Counted from the stretch's first letter, positions 27,201-36,980 are shown. The stretch is DNA of 64,000 nucleotides from Desulfomicrobium sp. UBA5193 (GCA_002412965.1 DHWB01000004.1:372001-436000), one strand, 5' to 3'. The notes: generated by a model from the letters alone, not told the origin. Numbers and translations: made by a program.

Positions 27201-27569
27201 ATGGATAATAATCCAAGCAGGTTGATATTGTCTCTTGATCAAAAACAAGAGCAAACGAAGATAAAAAACAAGTTTGTGAATGAAAATGTCATTTGCGAAT
27301 ATTGTGGTAAGTATATTAAAAAAGATAACTACGAAAATCATATTGTAAAAAATCACAATGTTTCGATAGTCACCATTTCGAATGATGTGACTAAAACTAA
27401 AAAGAAAGATAATGTTCAAAAGAAAGTTTCTATTGATAGGAAATTTACGTTAGAATCTGCAAAATATAATGTTGTTGGGGAAGTGTTGTGTGAAAAGTGT
27501 TTGGTAAACTCAAAGAGATTAAGAAAATACCAAGCCACAGACGGCACTCATGTATGTTTATGTAATTAA
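27201..27569 (+). CDS. Small zinc-finger-like protein
   Basis: A 122-residue, lysine-rich protein from an AT-rich gene. It has one C2H2-type pattern (CEYCGKYIKKDNYENHIVKNH, residues about 33-53), and later CEKC and a C-terminal CLCN. No family recognised. It follows the helicase gene by 26 bases on the same strand, but its base composition differs sharply, suggesting separate acquisition. Confidence 0.6.
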   Translation: MDNNPSRLILSLDQKQEQTKIKNKFVNENVICEYCGKYIKKDNYENHIVKNHNVSIVTISNDVTKTKKKDNVQKKVSIDRKFTLESAKYNVVGEVLCEKCLVNSKRLRKYQATDGTHVCLCN

Positions 27570-27737
27570 TGTTCTGAAATTGAATTGCAAGAAACGTTTG
27601 GTTCGAAAGACTTGCTTGACTATGCAATATCTGGCCAGGGGTCTCCTTTTAACCGTAAAAAGCGATAAGAAAAGATTTTGAATTATTGTATTTTTCATAA
27701 GTTTTAATTTTGATATAATAACCAAGGAGAAACCGTC

Positions 27738-28736
27738 ATGGCCGGTGGTTATACCCATCTAACATTTGTACGTAATGCGATCACCGCATGCCGAAAGCAA
27801 GTCCCAGACCTTCAAGACGTTGTCGATTATTGGGGGCGTTATATCTATCTTGGTGGAGTCAGTCCCGACTATCCTTACCTCGGGCTTGATGCTGAATGGG
27901 CCGATCGCATGCACAAAGGGAAAACAAACGAAATGATATTTCGCGCAATGTCGATAGTGCATCAAACGCGCGCTAAGCAACCAGACGCCCAAGTTTGGCG
28001 CCAGCAATTCGCTTGGCTCCTGGGATTCGTATCCCACATCATTGCCGATGTTACGATTCACCCAGTAGTAAATATCCGTGTTGGAAAATATGAACAACAC
28101 AAAGAGAATCATCGCTATTGTGAAATGAATCAAGATGTATGGATTTATAAAGAAATCACAGGAATTGAACTTCACGTATCCGACAATATGAAGAGCCAGA
28201 TCAGGTCTTGTGGCACGGCTATCGATCTGAATGACGATATAGAAAACCTTTGGAAAAGTTGTCTTGAGAATGCATACTCACCTGGCAGATTGCAAGATGA
28301 CCAGATTGATAAATGGCATGCTTTCTTTATAAAATTGGTTGATCTGGCGGAAGTTGGACGCAAAATACCGGTATTTGGCCGGCATATGGCGAGCGGTGCG
28401 CTAGCTTATCCTGCAATGAATGAGCTCGATCGGAGTTATTATGAAGATATTCAAGTGCCAATTAGCTCCAATGTAATAAATATTGATAATCCTGAAAATA
28501 CTTTCTTCGAGCAACCGAAAGACATCGGCGATCCGACTTCATTTCATGCAATTTTTGAAAAGACCAGCGCTCACATCCTTGAGGCGTGGAAAATTTTGTC
28601 TGATGATCTTTTTGCCTCTGACGGCACACTTGGCGAACGACATAAAACTGTATTTGGCGACTGGAGTCTCGACACTGGAATCGACAATTCCCGTAAGGAA
28701 TTAAGATTCTGGCCATGGGACAAAAAGTTGATTTGA
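27738..28736 (+). CDS. Zinc-dependent phospholipase C-like protein
   Basis: A 332-residue protein. It opens MAGGYTHLTF, with GGVSPDYPYLGL near residue 38, a histidine/aspartate stretch HIIADVTIHPVV near 99-112 and ENHRYCEMNQDVW near 123-136, the metal-ligand pattern of the zinc-dependent phospholipase C/P1-nuclease-like helical family. The enzyme class cleaves phosphodiesters. No signal peptide, unlike secreted toxins of this family, which points to an intracellular role. AAGGAG precedes the ATG, and a TATAAT lies at 27714-27719. It stands between AT-rich unknown genes in the defence island; a defence role is only suggested by position. Confidence 0.75.
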   Translation: MAGGYTHLTFVRNAITACRKQVPDLQDVVDYWGRYIYLGGVSPDYPYLGLDAEWADRMHKGKTNEMIFRAMSIVHQTRAKQPDAQVWRQQFAWLLGFVSHIIADVTIHPVVNIRVGKYEQHKENHRYCEMNQDVWIYKEITGIELHVSDNMKSQIRSCGTAIDLNDDIENLWKSCLENAYSPGRLQDDQIDKWHAFFIKLVDLAEVGRKIPVFGRHMASGALAYPAMNELDRSYYEDIQVPISSNVINIDNPENTFFEQPKDIGDPTSFHAIFEKTSAHILEAWKILSDDLFASDGTLGERHKTVFGDWSLDTGIDNSRKELRFWPWDKKLI

Positions 28737-28780
28737 TGATAAAAATCTAAAACAACGAACTCAGGAGGCAATTGGTAGAT

Positions 28781-29215
28781 ATGATCTCCAAGGAAGCTTT
28801 ATCTGCTCATTTAAGATTAGGTCTTGCTCTTGTAGTTAGTATATTTTTTTTGCTGGCGATTTTTAGCTGTACCAAGAACTATTCGGATGAAATGATGGCG
28901 CCAAAAGCGGCGATAGCGACAGATCTGGCTCGCGCTGTGATTGCGTTTTCAGAAAAGAATCCTACGGAAGCGGCATCTCTCGATGACCAAGAACTTGTGA
29001 GACGTGCAACAGATTTTGATCCAAATTTACTTAGTCCTTATGATGGTCTAGTTGTTCGAGGAACTTCAACAGGTATAATTTTAGTTTGCACTGGAGATGG
29101 AAAAAGAGCTCTTATTGAAGATGCAGAATGCACGACTAAAGTCGACAAATTGCTGTGGTCGAATAGTAGTTCTCCGTGTCAATTTACATTAAATATTTAT
29201 TCATTATGCCAATAA
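28781..29215 (+). CDS. Hypothetical secreted or membrane-tethered protein
   Basis: A 144-residue protein with an N-terminal hydrophobic helix (LGLALVVSIFFLLAIFSC) ending at a cysteine; the residues before it resemble a lipobox only loosely. The rest is soluble with four cysteines in the last 50 residues, which could form disulfides outside the cytoplasm. AGGAGG is 12 bases before this ATG; a TTG at 28772 is three bases from it and is the alternative start. It directly follows the phospholipase-like gene and may be its partner. Family not recognised. Confidence 0.55.
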   Translation: MISKEALSAHLRLGLALVVSIFFLLAIFSCTKNYSDEMMAPKAAIATDLARAVIAFSEKNPTEAASLDDQELVRRATDFDPNLLSPYDGLVVRGTSTGIILVCTGDGKRALIEDAECTTKVDKLLWSNSSSPCQFTLNIYSLCQ

Positions 29216-29335
29216 TTATATAGTGTATAATTTTAATTAAATAATTTATCTATGCATTATTGATGAATTAAATGTATCTATAAATATATAAACAAGCATT
29301 GAAAGAATATTACTGACTTAAAAAGGTGATAGCTC

Positions 29336-29992
29336 GTGCGTATTGAACAACCGCTAGGCAAACGAGGAAGTCTTAAATGGATTCAGAGTCTAGTGCAGGC
29401 TCATCCGCGATTACTGAATGAGCAGCTTGAACGGGCTGGTGCTCTTCCTGTCGGAAGTGAACTCAAGTGGGTTTCCCCGCTGAAGCAAGACGCCTTCGCA
29501 GAGTATCGGGATGCGGACTTTCTTGAGCGGATCGGCCACCCACAACTCATCAAGAAGATGCGCGACTTTTGGCCTAATCGCGGGCCGCAGTGGGATGCCT
29601 TGGCTACTGAAAAATCAGGCCGAGTGTACCTCTTCGAAGCAAAGGCTCACGCCGCTGAAATGAAGTCCTCGTGCCAAGCCGGCCCTGCATCGCGCCAGAA
29701 AATCGAGAAAGCGTGCGCGGCGGCGAAACAGGCACTATGCGCCGACCCAGACTCCAACTGGCTCACTGGTTACTATCAGTACGCAAATAGGCTGGCTCAT
29801 CTGGGCTTTCTGCGTGAACACGGAATCGAGGCTTGGCTGGTCTTTCTTTACTTCACGGAGGACTCCGAAATGGCAGGACCAGTCTCCCAGGCGGAGTGGC
29901 TGCCCTTTATTGATGCCGCCCATAACCACTTAGGCCTTAAAGAGCATGCTCCATGGGTCTTATCTGTATTCCAATCGGTTACGGCCATTTGA
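29336..29992 (+). CDS. PD-(D/E)XK-like nuclease-type hypothetical protein
   Basis: A 218-residue protein with a GTG start. The pattern PQWDALATEKSGRVYLFEAKAH (residues about 84-105) has the Asp...Glu-x-Lys spacing of PD-(D/E)XK nucleases (Asp at WDAL, Glu and Lys in FEAKAH), and similar proteins are common in cassettes and islands. The C-terminus (WLVFLYFTED) adds a core beta strand. G+C-rich compared with its AT-rich left neighbour. It is separate from the following gene by 131 bases with no recognised signal. Confidence 0.6.
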   Translation: MRIEQPLGKRGSLKWIQSLVQAHPRLLNEQLERAGALPVGSELKWVSPLKQDAFAEYRDADFLERIGHPQLIKKMRDFWPNRGPQWDALATEKSGRVYLFEAKAHAAEMKSSCQAGPASRQKIEKACAAAKQALCADPDSNWLTGYYQYANRLAHLGFLREHGIEAWLVFLYFTEDSEMAGPVSQAEWLPFIDAAHNHLGLKEHAPWVLSVFQSVTAI

Positions 29993-30123
29993 CTTGTCGG
30001 TATCACCCACCACAAATTGTTTCGCTCGTCATGGCTCCGTCATTGGTGAATGAGATGTCGACTGACACGGCTAGTTTTTAGGCGCTACCGCTGAGCTTAA
30101 CATTAAATTCCTCGTGAATAGCC

Positions 30124-30618
30124 ATGGTAATGATTGAACAAGATCCAAACGCAAGGTTTGAAAAAGCCATTTTCAATTTGCTAAGAAGTTTCAATTATAT
30201 TGATCTTAATGTTGGCCTTTTGATTGCTGGCATACTAAGACAAATGCCCCGTCACGAAATATTAAAAAAATTATCAAATAGAACTTTTAATGATAAAATG
30301 AAGTGGTTTGATTCTCTTTTAAACGAAGGCCCGCTCCAATTTCATATAGGAGAAAATGGAGTTACTGAATTTAAGGAATGGTTTGCACAAGCTCATCAAG
30401 CTAGAGAGCTGAGAAATCGATATGTTCATGCGATTTGGAGATTTTATCCATTACGCAAAGGCTCTCCAGTAAGTATTTCTTCTCCAGCGTGGATGAAAGA
30501 TATTCTTGGCGATCAATTAGAAGAATCAATGACTCTTGAGGACCTGGAGTCAAAGGCATCCATGGTCGAAAAGGTTTTTGAAGATTTTTGCCGACTACGG
30601 AAAAAATACAAAGTTTAA
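30124..30618 (+). CDS. HEPN-like helical protein
   Basis: A 164-residue, mainly alpha-helical protein from an AT-rich gene. It contains ELRNRYVHAIW (residues about 96-106), where R-N-R-Y-V-H has the R-x4-H spacing of HEPN ribonucleases, within a long helix bundle. HEPN domains often act as toxins in defence systems. No partner nucleotidyltransferase gene is adjacent. The family call is by motif only. There is no good ribosome site; ATG 30130 is equally possible. Confidence 0.5.
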   Translation: MVMIEQDPNARFEKAIFNLLRSFNYIDLNVGLLIAGILRQMPRHEILKKLSNRTFNDKMKWFDSLLNEGPLQFHIGENGVTEFKEWFAQAHQARELRNRYVHAIWRFYPLRKGSPVSISSPAWMKDILGDQLEESMTLEDLESKASMVEKVFEDFCRLRKKYKV

Positions 30619-30639
30619 TAACAGATGTAACCAATGCAT

Positions 30640-30669
30640 TAACCCGATTCCGCTACGCTAATCGGGTTA
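30640..30669 (+). terminator. Perfect 10-bp inverted repeat after the HEPN-like gene
   Basis: TAACCCGATT (30640-30649) and AATCGGGTTA (30660-30669) are exact complements around a 10-base loop, 21 bases after the stop. TTATGTTT follows. It probably ends transcription. A second reading, as a shortened attC-like stem leading to GTTAGCC at about 30679, was considered and judged weaker. Confidence 0.5.
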
Positions 30670-30783
30670 TGTTTCGCGTGTTAGCCAGTTAGAAATGGTT
30701 GCGTGCAGACTGTCTTTGGATAGTATTTTCTTAATGGTGTTGTTATCCAGAAACTAGATAATTACTTGTTAGGCAATGAAAAA

Positions 30784-30924
30784 ATGATGGAATTAAGAAT
30801 GATCCCAGCCCACAGGGTCGGAAATTTCTGGAAGTTCAAATTCTCGAAGATTGATGACTGGATTCTTTATGGGAATGCGGGAGATGCAAGTTCTGAACCA
30901 GCGCAGGGCAGGAGCCATCAATGA
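30784..30924 (+). CDS. Short excisionase-type HTH fragment coupled to the Avs-like gene
   Basis: A 46-codon frame reading IPAHRVGNFWKFK then SKIDDWI, the second half of a MerR/excisionase-family DNA-binding domain (normally about 60 residues, with an N-terminal helix-turn-helix that is missing here). Its stop TGA overlaps the ATG of the large gene at 30921 (ATGA). It may be a relic of the first half of a regulator, or a short functional regulator of the STAND gene. The frame extends about 30 codons upstream without an obvious start. I favour relic with retained translational coupling. Confidence 0.5.
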   Translation: MMELRMIPAHRVGNFWKFKFSKIDDWILYGNAGDASSEPAQGRSHQ

Positions 30925-33900
30925 GCACGGAGCAGCGGAGAAACATCTCTAGTCCACTTAGAACTGGATTTGACTATCAGACTGTGTGGGCGTTCCGCTT
31001 TTGCTTTGAGGTGCTGAGCAATCCAGAAAAGTTCAGATGGCTCCATCTAGAAACGACTCCCGATGAATACCCAGAAGGTGAAGCTTTTTTCTTAGATGAC
31101 ATAGTCATTCGTCATTCCGACGATAAAGTCGGAATGTACCAGGTGAAGATCACGGCCGATTGGAGTTTTGAAGTACTACTTAAGCAAGAGATAAATAAGA
31201 AGGGCAATCCGAAGGACTCGCTGATTCAAAAGTGGTCAAAGTCCTTTTTCAAATATGAAGGCCAAATTTTTGAGGCCGCCCTAATTACAATCGGAAATGG
31301 CGACGCCGAGCTTTCGAGCTTTCTCAATTCAGCTGGATCAATCGATGCCGACAAACTCCAAACAGAAAAGCCCGCTATATTTGGCCGTCTTGTCGCCCAA
31401 ATAGGTTCTGAAGAACACACCAAGAAGTTTCTAAGCGCTTTTCAGTTCCGATTTGGCCAACCAGACATCGATACACTTGAATACGAGACAAGAGAACACT
31501 TCTTCAATGCCCTTCGAGCCACGGCAAGCGGCGCAACTAACTTACTTCTTGAGCTTCACAAGGAGATTCGCAAAGAGTATACGCGCCCGCTTTCAATAGA
31601 GAATATTAGAAATCTCTGTGAATTTGATAGGCCGAGACATCTTAATCAGGAGTTTTCTGTTCCAGCTGATTTCCAGGTGTTTGATGCAAACATGCACGCC
31701 ACGCTCGTTAAAGAGATTCAAAACAAGAATACAGGGATTCAAGTCTTCGTTGGAAATCCGGGAGCAGGAAAAAGCACCTATCTGTCTAAGCTAGCAGAGG
31801 AGCTGCAAGAGAAGCAAACGATTGTAATTCGTCACCATTACCACATTGCTCCTAGTGACCAGCAGCCCGTCGATAGATTGCGAGCAGAGAGAGTCATTGA
31901 AGGCCTCAAGGCTCAACTCAAGGATCAGAGAAAACTGATCGGAAAATTAGCTCTCCAAGACTCTCGATGCGTTTCCGTATCAGAATTTCTAGCATCTCTC
32001 GCAGAGGCTTTGTGCAAACAGGGAAAGTCAGCCGTTGTAATCATTGACGGATTGGACCACGCCGTTAGGCATGGATTTGACCAAGATCTCAAGAAGGCCC
32101 TTCAAGATATTTGCTCGCCACAACCAGGCTTGTGGTTCTTGTTTGGCCTTCAACCTGCTGCAAAATCATATTTGCCGGAGTCTATAGTCAATGCACAGCC
32201 GGAGAGGAATTGGGTACAAGTTCCTGGACTAGATAAGTTCTCAGTCGTTAATTTGGTCATAAAGAATGAAACTGGCCTGCAACTTCCTAACAACGATCAC
32301 AGATTTAGAGAGTTTTGCGACAAGGTTTGCCAGGTATCTCAAGGTAATCCGCTACATCTTCGTTATACTCTTGCCTCATTAAAGAATAGAAACGCCGACC
32401 GATCCGTCAGTTCCCATGATTGCGAACGCCTTCTTCCGTACACTGGCGACATAGAGTCCTACTATCAAGCTCTCTGGCGAGGGCTACCCTCATCGGGAAA
32501 GACCGCTCTAATTTCTTTATCTCTGATAGACACAAAGCTACATGCTTACAATCTGAAGGAACTGATTTCCACATTCGATACAAACCCTGCCGTTGTTACC
32601 ACAACATTCAACGATATTCGTCATCTCCTAAAGAGCGAAGCCACGGGTTTATCCATTTATCACAACAGCTTCGAAGAATTCTTGAAATGCACCCCTGAGT
32701 TTGGGGATCAGAAAGTTCCGACGCAGAAAGCATTGCTTCGATGGGTTCAGTCTACATCGGATGACTTCATGAAGTGGGCTGAGCTCGCCAAGCTCGAATA
32801 CCAACTCGGAAATCCGAACTTATTGCTGTCACTGAATTACAACTGGGTAATTGATGGACTGCGACTCGGCCGACCGGCTCACTTAATGTTGATTCAATTG
32901 AGCGAGGCTAGTAAAGCGGCTCTCGAAGCAATGAGCTTCTCAAAGCTTCTTCTCTATTCCTATCTTTCTCAATATTTGGATAACACGATTCAATTCAATT
33001 CCGAGGCATTCGAATCTGCTTGGGCGTTGTCTTTGTATACCCATAACGCGCCGATAACACGCCATCGGATTGATAATCTCACTGAAGTCCAAGCTGAAGC
33101 GCTGGCGACGCTTGCGCATTTTCAAAAGGAAACAGAATTATTTGAGCAGATTTTTAAAAACTTAAACGAGCGGAATCCCGACCAGAGATTTGGAAACAAG
33201 GGAGACGTCGCTGCTGGACGTCCAACTCTTACGGAATCTCTTATTAAGATCGCCTCCCTGGATGGTGAAGAAAGACGCAAATCAGCTGCGCGATATCTCA
33301 AGAGCTACCGCGAAAGTGGCTGGTCCGCAGATCTATTTGGTCTGTATGCGGAACACCTACTAAAAAACGGTTTCTCTACATCGGTAGAATCATTACTTCA
33401 GAAGGGCGATCTCACTGAGCCGGAAATCAGATACGTAGAAAAGCAATGTGTATTATTTGATCTTCGAAACTGTGGAACTCACTTTCAAAAGATTCTAGGC
33501 GAGAGCAAGTTTGGCGGTGCATGGACAGATCTCTACAAAGCGATAAAAGGCCCGACGCCTCCAAAGGTCTTACCACCTCAAAACAAGTCCTACCCTCGTG
33601 AGATCGCAGAACACGACTCTTCTAAACAAGAAGAGATGTCTCATATCTACGTTGAGATTTTCCTTAAGTCGGTGGTTGCCAGTTTAAGCGGAGATAAAAC
33701 GATAGCCACATGGCGGTCTCAGTTGCCTCTTCACTGGCCATTTCCGTTTATTGATTGTTTGGTGAATTTTTCTGAGGCAGTTGCAAACAAAATCAGATCC
33801 AAACAAGAGATTATCTTTGAAGATTTCTTCAATGAACTGGCGAAGGTAGTGCCATTGAGGTGGCCATCCGATCGAAAGATTCTCACCTACCAACGAGCCA

Positions 33901-36812
33901 TTCCTTCGGCTATCCGTGAAGTACTCATTGCTGTGGACGCAATCAACGGGCAGCTGAAACTGAAAGGTCCTATTGCCAAAGATCGTTTGGAAAGACTTGT
34001 CTCTGGCGAATTATTCTTTATCGATTTCTTTGATAGGGATAAGTGGCTAAGTTTCTTACTGTCTATAAGCGCCGATACACTTAGCGACAAGGCCATAGAC
34101 TGGTATCTCGAATGGGATGAAGATCTGTGGAAAGACGCTATTGTTTCGTTCGATGAACGGTCGACCCATTATTCACGGCTTGGGCAGTTGGCGAGAAAAT
34201 ATGGAAAGACACAAAGGCAGAAATCCCTTTTGGACTTGGCCTGTAGGAACCTCATTTCTTACGGTTACCACAAGGATATGTTTCTGGACGAGGTAACCGA
34301 AGCTTTAACATCTGCGGCCCATCTCAATCCCAACCAGTTTCGAGAATGGGCGATCCAATTGGACCCCATCATACAAAACATAGGCGAATATACAGACGGA
34401 GATGAAACAGGCCATGTTCCCAAGATATTCGTCGACTTGCTCGGGAAAATAGAACCTGCTCTTGCAATAAATTACTATCGCCATCTTGCCGACAAAGAGG
34501 ACTTTTACCTCGCAGATTCTGTTTTTGCTCGGATTTTGAAATTCATAAACCCTTCTACCCCGATTGGCTCGGCGATTTGTGCCACCGCAATTGATGACGA
34601 GCCATACAGTGCCCTCAAAGAGCTTTCTGCGGAAAAGCCCGAATTTCAGAAGCCGCTCCAGTCAATTCATGACTATGTGGGCGAACTACCAAGGGACAGG
34701 GAACGAGAAGCGAGCAGAAGCCAAGATTACTCTACTGAAGTTAAGGAAGATTTCTCGGCCATTTCAGAAAGTGCACTCGACAAGCGACTCGAAAAAGAGG
34801 TCACTCCATGGCTTCAGACTGGCTATGTTTTTAAGTGGGCGCTACACAATGTAAAGCATGGTGCCCTTACTGAGGCCCGAGCGGTTCAAATCTTACTTGG
34901 AAGAATAGCCGCCTTTGATGACCACGAGATTGAAGACAAACTTCTCGACTATCTTTACCCCCGGTTACTTACAATAAATGCAGAAGAGAGCTTTCGGCTT
35001 CTTTGTCTTGCTCAACAGAACGGAAATGGGTGGAGCAAGTATTGGGGCAACAGACGCTCCGAAGTGAGCGAACGGTGGGCGTTCCTTAAGAAACACTTCC
35101 CGCATCGAATCGATGAGTTCTATCAGAGGTCGCTTAAGTATAAATATGACACCGAGAAGGTTCTCTGTCCTATCGACAGAGCGGTGGACTTTTTTATCGA
35201 AGTAGGAAAGCCGATGAGAGCTTTAGAATTGCTAGGTTCAGCTGTAGATTTCGCCAAACTATTAATGGCTAATCTCCAGTTGCCGGCTGAGACCTGGTTC
35301 AACTCTCCAAACACGACAGAGTCCACATTACTCTTTCTCCGTCTTGACTGGCCGAGTCCACCCATAAGGGAAAGAGCAGCTACCGGAATTGGCGCTTTGA
35401 TTAAAAGTGGTGAACTTGACCCCAAAGTTGTTTTTCAATGGATGGGCGAACAGGCCCTGGAGACTAAAATAGTTACGGCTCTTCTTGCACTTCAAAAGGC
35501 CGCCTCTCTTGGGCATCAGTTCAGAAGTGAAGAGCTGCTTCCACATATTAAGAAGTCATCTCTGGCAATCGAAAAGGTTTTTAAGAACATTTGCTTTGAC
35601 GCTACAGCGGTGCCTCTCCTGAAAGCGAAAGAGGTTACAACCCGACTTCCCCCTAAAGATTACGAACCCAGTGAATTCTTCAGTAAACATATCACCGGAT
35701 TTCTGCCTCCATTATATTTCAATGAGGCGGTGAAAATCTCGAAGAACTCTGGTTTTGACTTTGTGCGAGACTGGGCATTCGAGTCTGATCAGATCATCGC
35801 TGAACTAGGCGTAAAGGAGCAGATTGGCTCGGCCGATCGGTACATGAGCGGATATGAAAATCCGATCCTTAGTTTCTCCTCAAAACTATCGGAGATATAC
35901 AAAAGTGCGTTTACTCGAGTCCTTCGCTACTACTCCGCTCAAAAACGTCTTCCTAAAGAGTGGACGTACACTTTTCTTTCCGACAAGACGGTTCCTGTAG
36001 ATCTATCTTTTTGGGAAATAGCTCCGCAGAAATCACCGCAATGGTGGCCACAAAATGCAGAGCCGAGTAGCTATTCCGATTATCAACGAGACTTGGTCAC
36101 CTTTTCTATCGACGGCAAATTAGCAACCTTACCTCTTATCGATGGGAAGGTGATACTCGGCTTGGATGGAGCCGTAAAACCGAAAGAAGGATGGCTGAAG
36201 GGGATACCGAGGACTCGGGTTTGTGTGATAAGTTTTCTATATTCGGTGGATGGTCCGAAGATACCAACGGCGGAGGAGATACTCGCCGAAATTGAGTACC
36301 TTCCTGATTTTGTTGTCCCTCCATCTGAACATCACAAGACCATTTGTTTTCTTGAAGCTCCCGGTCATGCGGCGATTGAAAGAATGCCTAGAGAGCTCGG
36401 GGATGCAAAAATTTTTCCCCTTTTAGGTCGGGTACACCAGGACGTTATTAACATCTGGCAGTGCTGGCGAAATTATCATCACGCCTTTACTCCCACGAGA
36501 TTGCTAGGCAAGTGCGTTGACGTAATACGAAGGACGGACTCCTGGGAGTATATTGACGAAAAGGATTTCGTTATCGGCAGTGCTTCTGAATGGATCGAAG
36601 GCCTATCGGAGAGAGTGGCACAATCGTTTGAACTTCAACACGGCTCTTATTTTTCCGTCGATGAGACCTACCTGAACTCCTTAATTGAGAAGTCAGGCCT
36701 AAGACTCGCACATGTGGTTCAGTTCAGTCATAAGACTGGTTCGAATCGAAGAGAAGAACGCAAAATAGCCAAGGAAACATATTTATATGGTCTGTCTCCT
36801 TTGATTATTTAG
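30921..36812 (+). CDS. Avs-like STAND NTPase with Cap4/DUF4297-type nuclease domain
   Basis: A 1963-residue protein. The N-terminal domain starts FDYQTVWAFRFCFEVL and has Asp60 with Gln74 and Lys76 (FLDDIVIRH...YQVK), the metal site of Cap4-like dsDNA nucleases (DUF4297). A P-loop GNPGAGKS at 278-285 and Walker B VVIIDGLDH (Asp376, Asp379) are followed by a winged-helix/STAND-like region. About 1300 residues of helical repeats follow and end in a unique C-terminal domain. This is the plan of antiviral STAND proteins (Avs), in which the C-terminal repeats bind a phage protein and trigger the N-terminal nuclease. AGGAG lies six bases before the ATG. It is longer than I would expect for Cap4-bearing Avs proteins, and the trigger cannot be told. 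Confidence 0.85.
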   Translation: MSTEQRRNISSPLRTGFDYQTVWAFRFCFEVLSNPEKFRWLHLETTPDEYPEGEAFFLDDIVIRHSDDKVGMYQVKITADWSFEVLLKQEINKKGNPKDSLIQKWSKSFFKYEGQIFEAALITIGNGDAELSSFLNSAGSIDADKLQTEKPAIFGRLVAQIGSEEHTKKFLSAFQFRFGQPDIDTLEYETREHFFNALRATASGATNLLLELHKEIRKEYTRPLSIENIRNLCEFDRPRHLNQEFSVPADFQVFDANMHATLVKEIQNKNTGIQVFVGNPGAGKSTYLSKLAEELQEKQTIVIRHHYHIAPSDQQPVDRLRAERVIEGLKAQLKDQRKLIGKLALQDSRCVSVSEFLASLAEALCKQGKSAVVIIDGLDHAVRHGFDQDLKKALQDICSPQPGLWFLFGLQPAAKSYLPESIVNAQPERNWVQVPGLDKFSVVNLVIKNETGLQLPNNDHRFREFCDKVCQVSQGNPLHLRYTLASLKNRNADRSVSSHDCERLLPYTGDIESYYQALWRGLPSSGKTALISLSLIDTKLHAYNLKELISTFDTNPAVVTTTFNDIRHLLKSEATGLSIYHNSFEEFLKCTPEFGDQKVPTQKALLRWVQSTSDDFMKWAELAKLEYQLGNPNLLLSLNYNWVIDGLRLGRPAHLMLIQLSEASKAALEAMSFSKLLLYSYLSQYLDNTIQFNSEAFESAWALSLYTHNAPITRHRIDNLTEVQAEALATLAHFQKETELFEQIFKNLNERNPDQRFGNKGDVAAGRPTLTESLIKIASLDGEERRKSAARYLKSYRESGWSADLFGLYAEHLLKNGFSTSVESLLQKGDLTEPEIRYVEKQCVLFDLRNCGTHFQKILGESKFGGAWTDLYKAIKGPTPPKVLPPQNKSYPREIAEHDSSKQEEMSHIYVEIFLKSVVASLSGDKTIATWRSQLPLHWPFPFIDCLVNFSEAVANKIRSKQEIIFEDFFNELAKVVPLRWPSDRKILTYQRAIPSAIREVLIAVDAINGQLKLKGPIAKDRLERLVSGELFFIDFFDRDKWLSFLLSISADTLSDKAIDWYLEWDEDLWKDAIVSFDERSTHYSRLGQLARKYGKTQRQKSLLDLACRNLISYGYHKDMFLDEVTEALTSAAHLNPNQFREWAIQLDPIIQNIGEYTDGDETGHVPKIFVDLLGKIEPALAINYYRHLADKEDFYLADSVFARILKFINPSTPIGSAICATAIDDEPYSALKELSAEKPEFQKPLQSIHDYVGELPRDREREASRSQDYSTEVKEDFSAISESALDKRLEKEVTPWLQTGYVFKWALHNVKHGALTEARAVQILLGRIAAFDDHEIEDKLLDYLYPRLLTINAEESFRLLCLAQQNGNGWSKYWGNRRSEVSERWAFLKKHFPHRIDEFYQRSLKYKYDTEKVLCPIDRAVDFFIEVGKPMRALELLGSAVDFAKLLMANLQLPAETWFNSPNTTESTLLFLRLDWPSPPIRERAATGIGALIKSGELDPKVVFQWMGEQALETKIVTALLALQKAASLGHQFRSEELLPHIKKSSLAIEKVFKNICFDATAVPLLKAKEVTTRLPPKDYEPSEFFSKHITGFLPPLYFNEAVKISKNSGFDFVRDWAFESDQIIAELGVKEQIGSADRYMSGYENPILSFSSKLSEIYKSAFTRVLRYYSAQKRLPKEWTYTFLSDKTVPVDLSFWEIAPQKSPQWWPQNAEPSSYSDYQRDLVTFSIDGKLATLPLIDGKVILGLDGAVKPKEGWLKGIPRTRVCVISFLYSVDGPKIPTAEEILAEIEYLPDFVVPPSEHHKTICFLEAPGHAAIERMPRELGDAKIFPLLGRVHQDVINIWQCWRNYHHAFTPTRLLGKCVDVIRRTDSWEYIDEKDFVIGSASEWIEGLSERVAQSFELQHGSYFSVDETYLNSLIEKSGLRLAHVVQFSHKTGSNRREERKIAKETYLYGLSPLII

Positions 36813-36846
36813 AGAAGTAAGGAGACAGATTGGTGTGTGGGTTTTT

Positions 36847-36876
36847 TGTGGGTTTTCGGACCCGCGGGAACCCACA
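36847..36876. terminator. Hairpin after the Avs-like gene
   Basis: TGTGGGTT (36847-36854) and AACCCACA (36869-36876) are perfect arms. The hairpin lies 35 bases after the Avs stop and between it and the convergent interrupted gene ending at 36981, so it may serve both directions. Confidence 0.5.
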
Positions 36877-36980
36877 CAAGACTAAGCGAAACTACGTAAC
36901 TAGCTGAAATGCGGTGGGTCAAGCGGCATTCATCGTCCTGTCACGCCGAAGGCCGAAGTTTTCCAGTCTCATTTATGGTT

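Noticed and set aside
30624..30686. Second attC-like site after the HEPN-like gene
   Set aside because: The final GTTAGCC breaks the GTTRRRY consensus and the left box is poor. A plain terminator hairpin explains the inverted repeat better.
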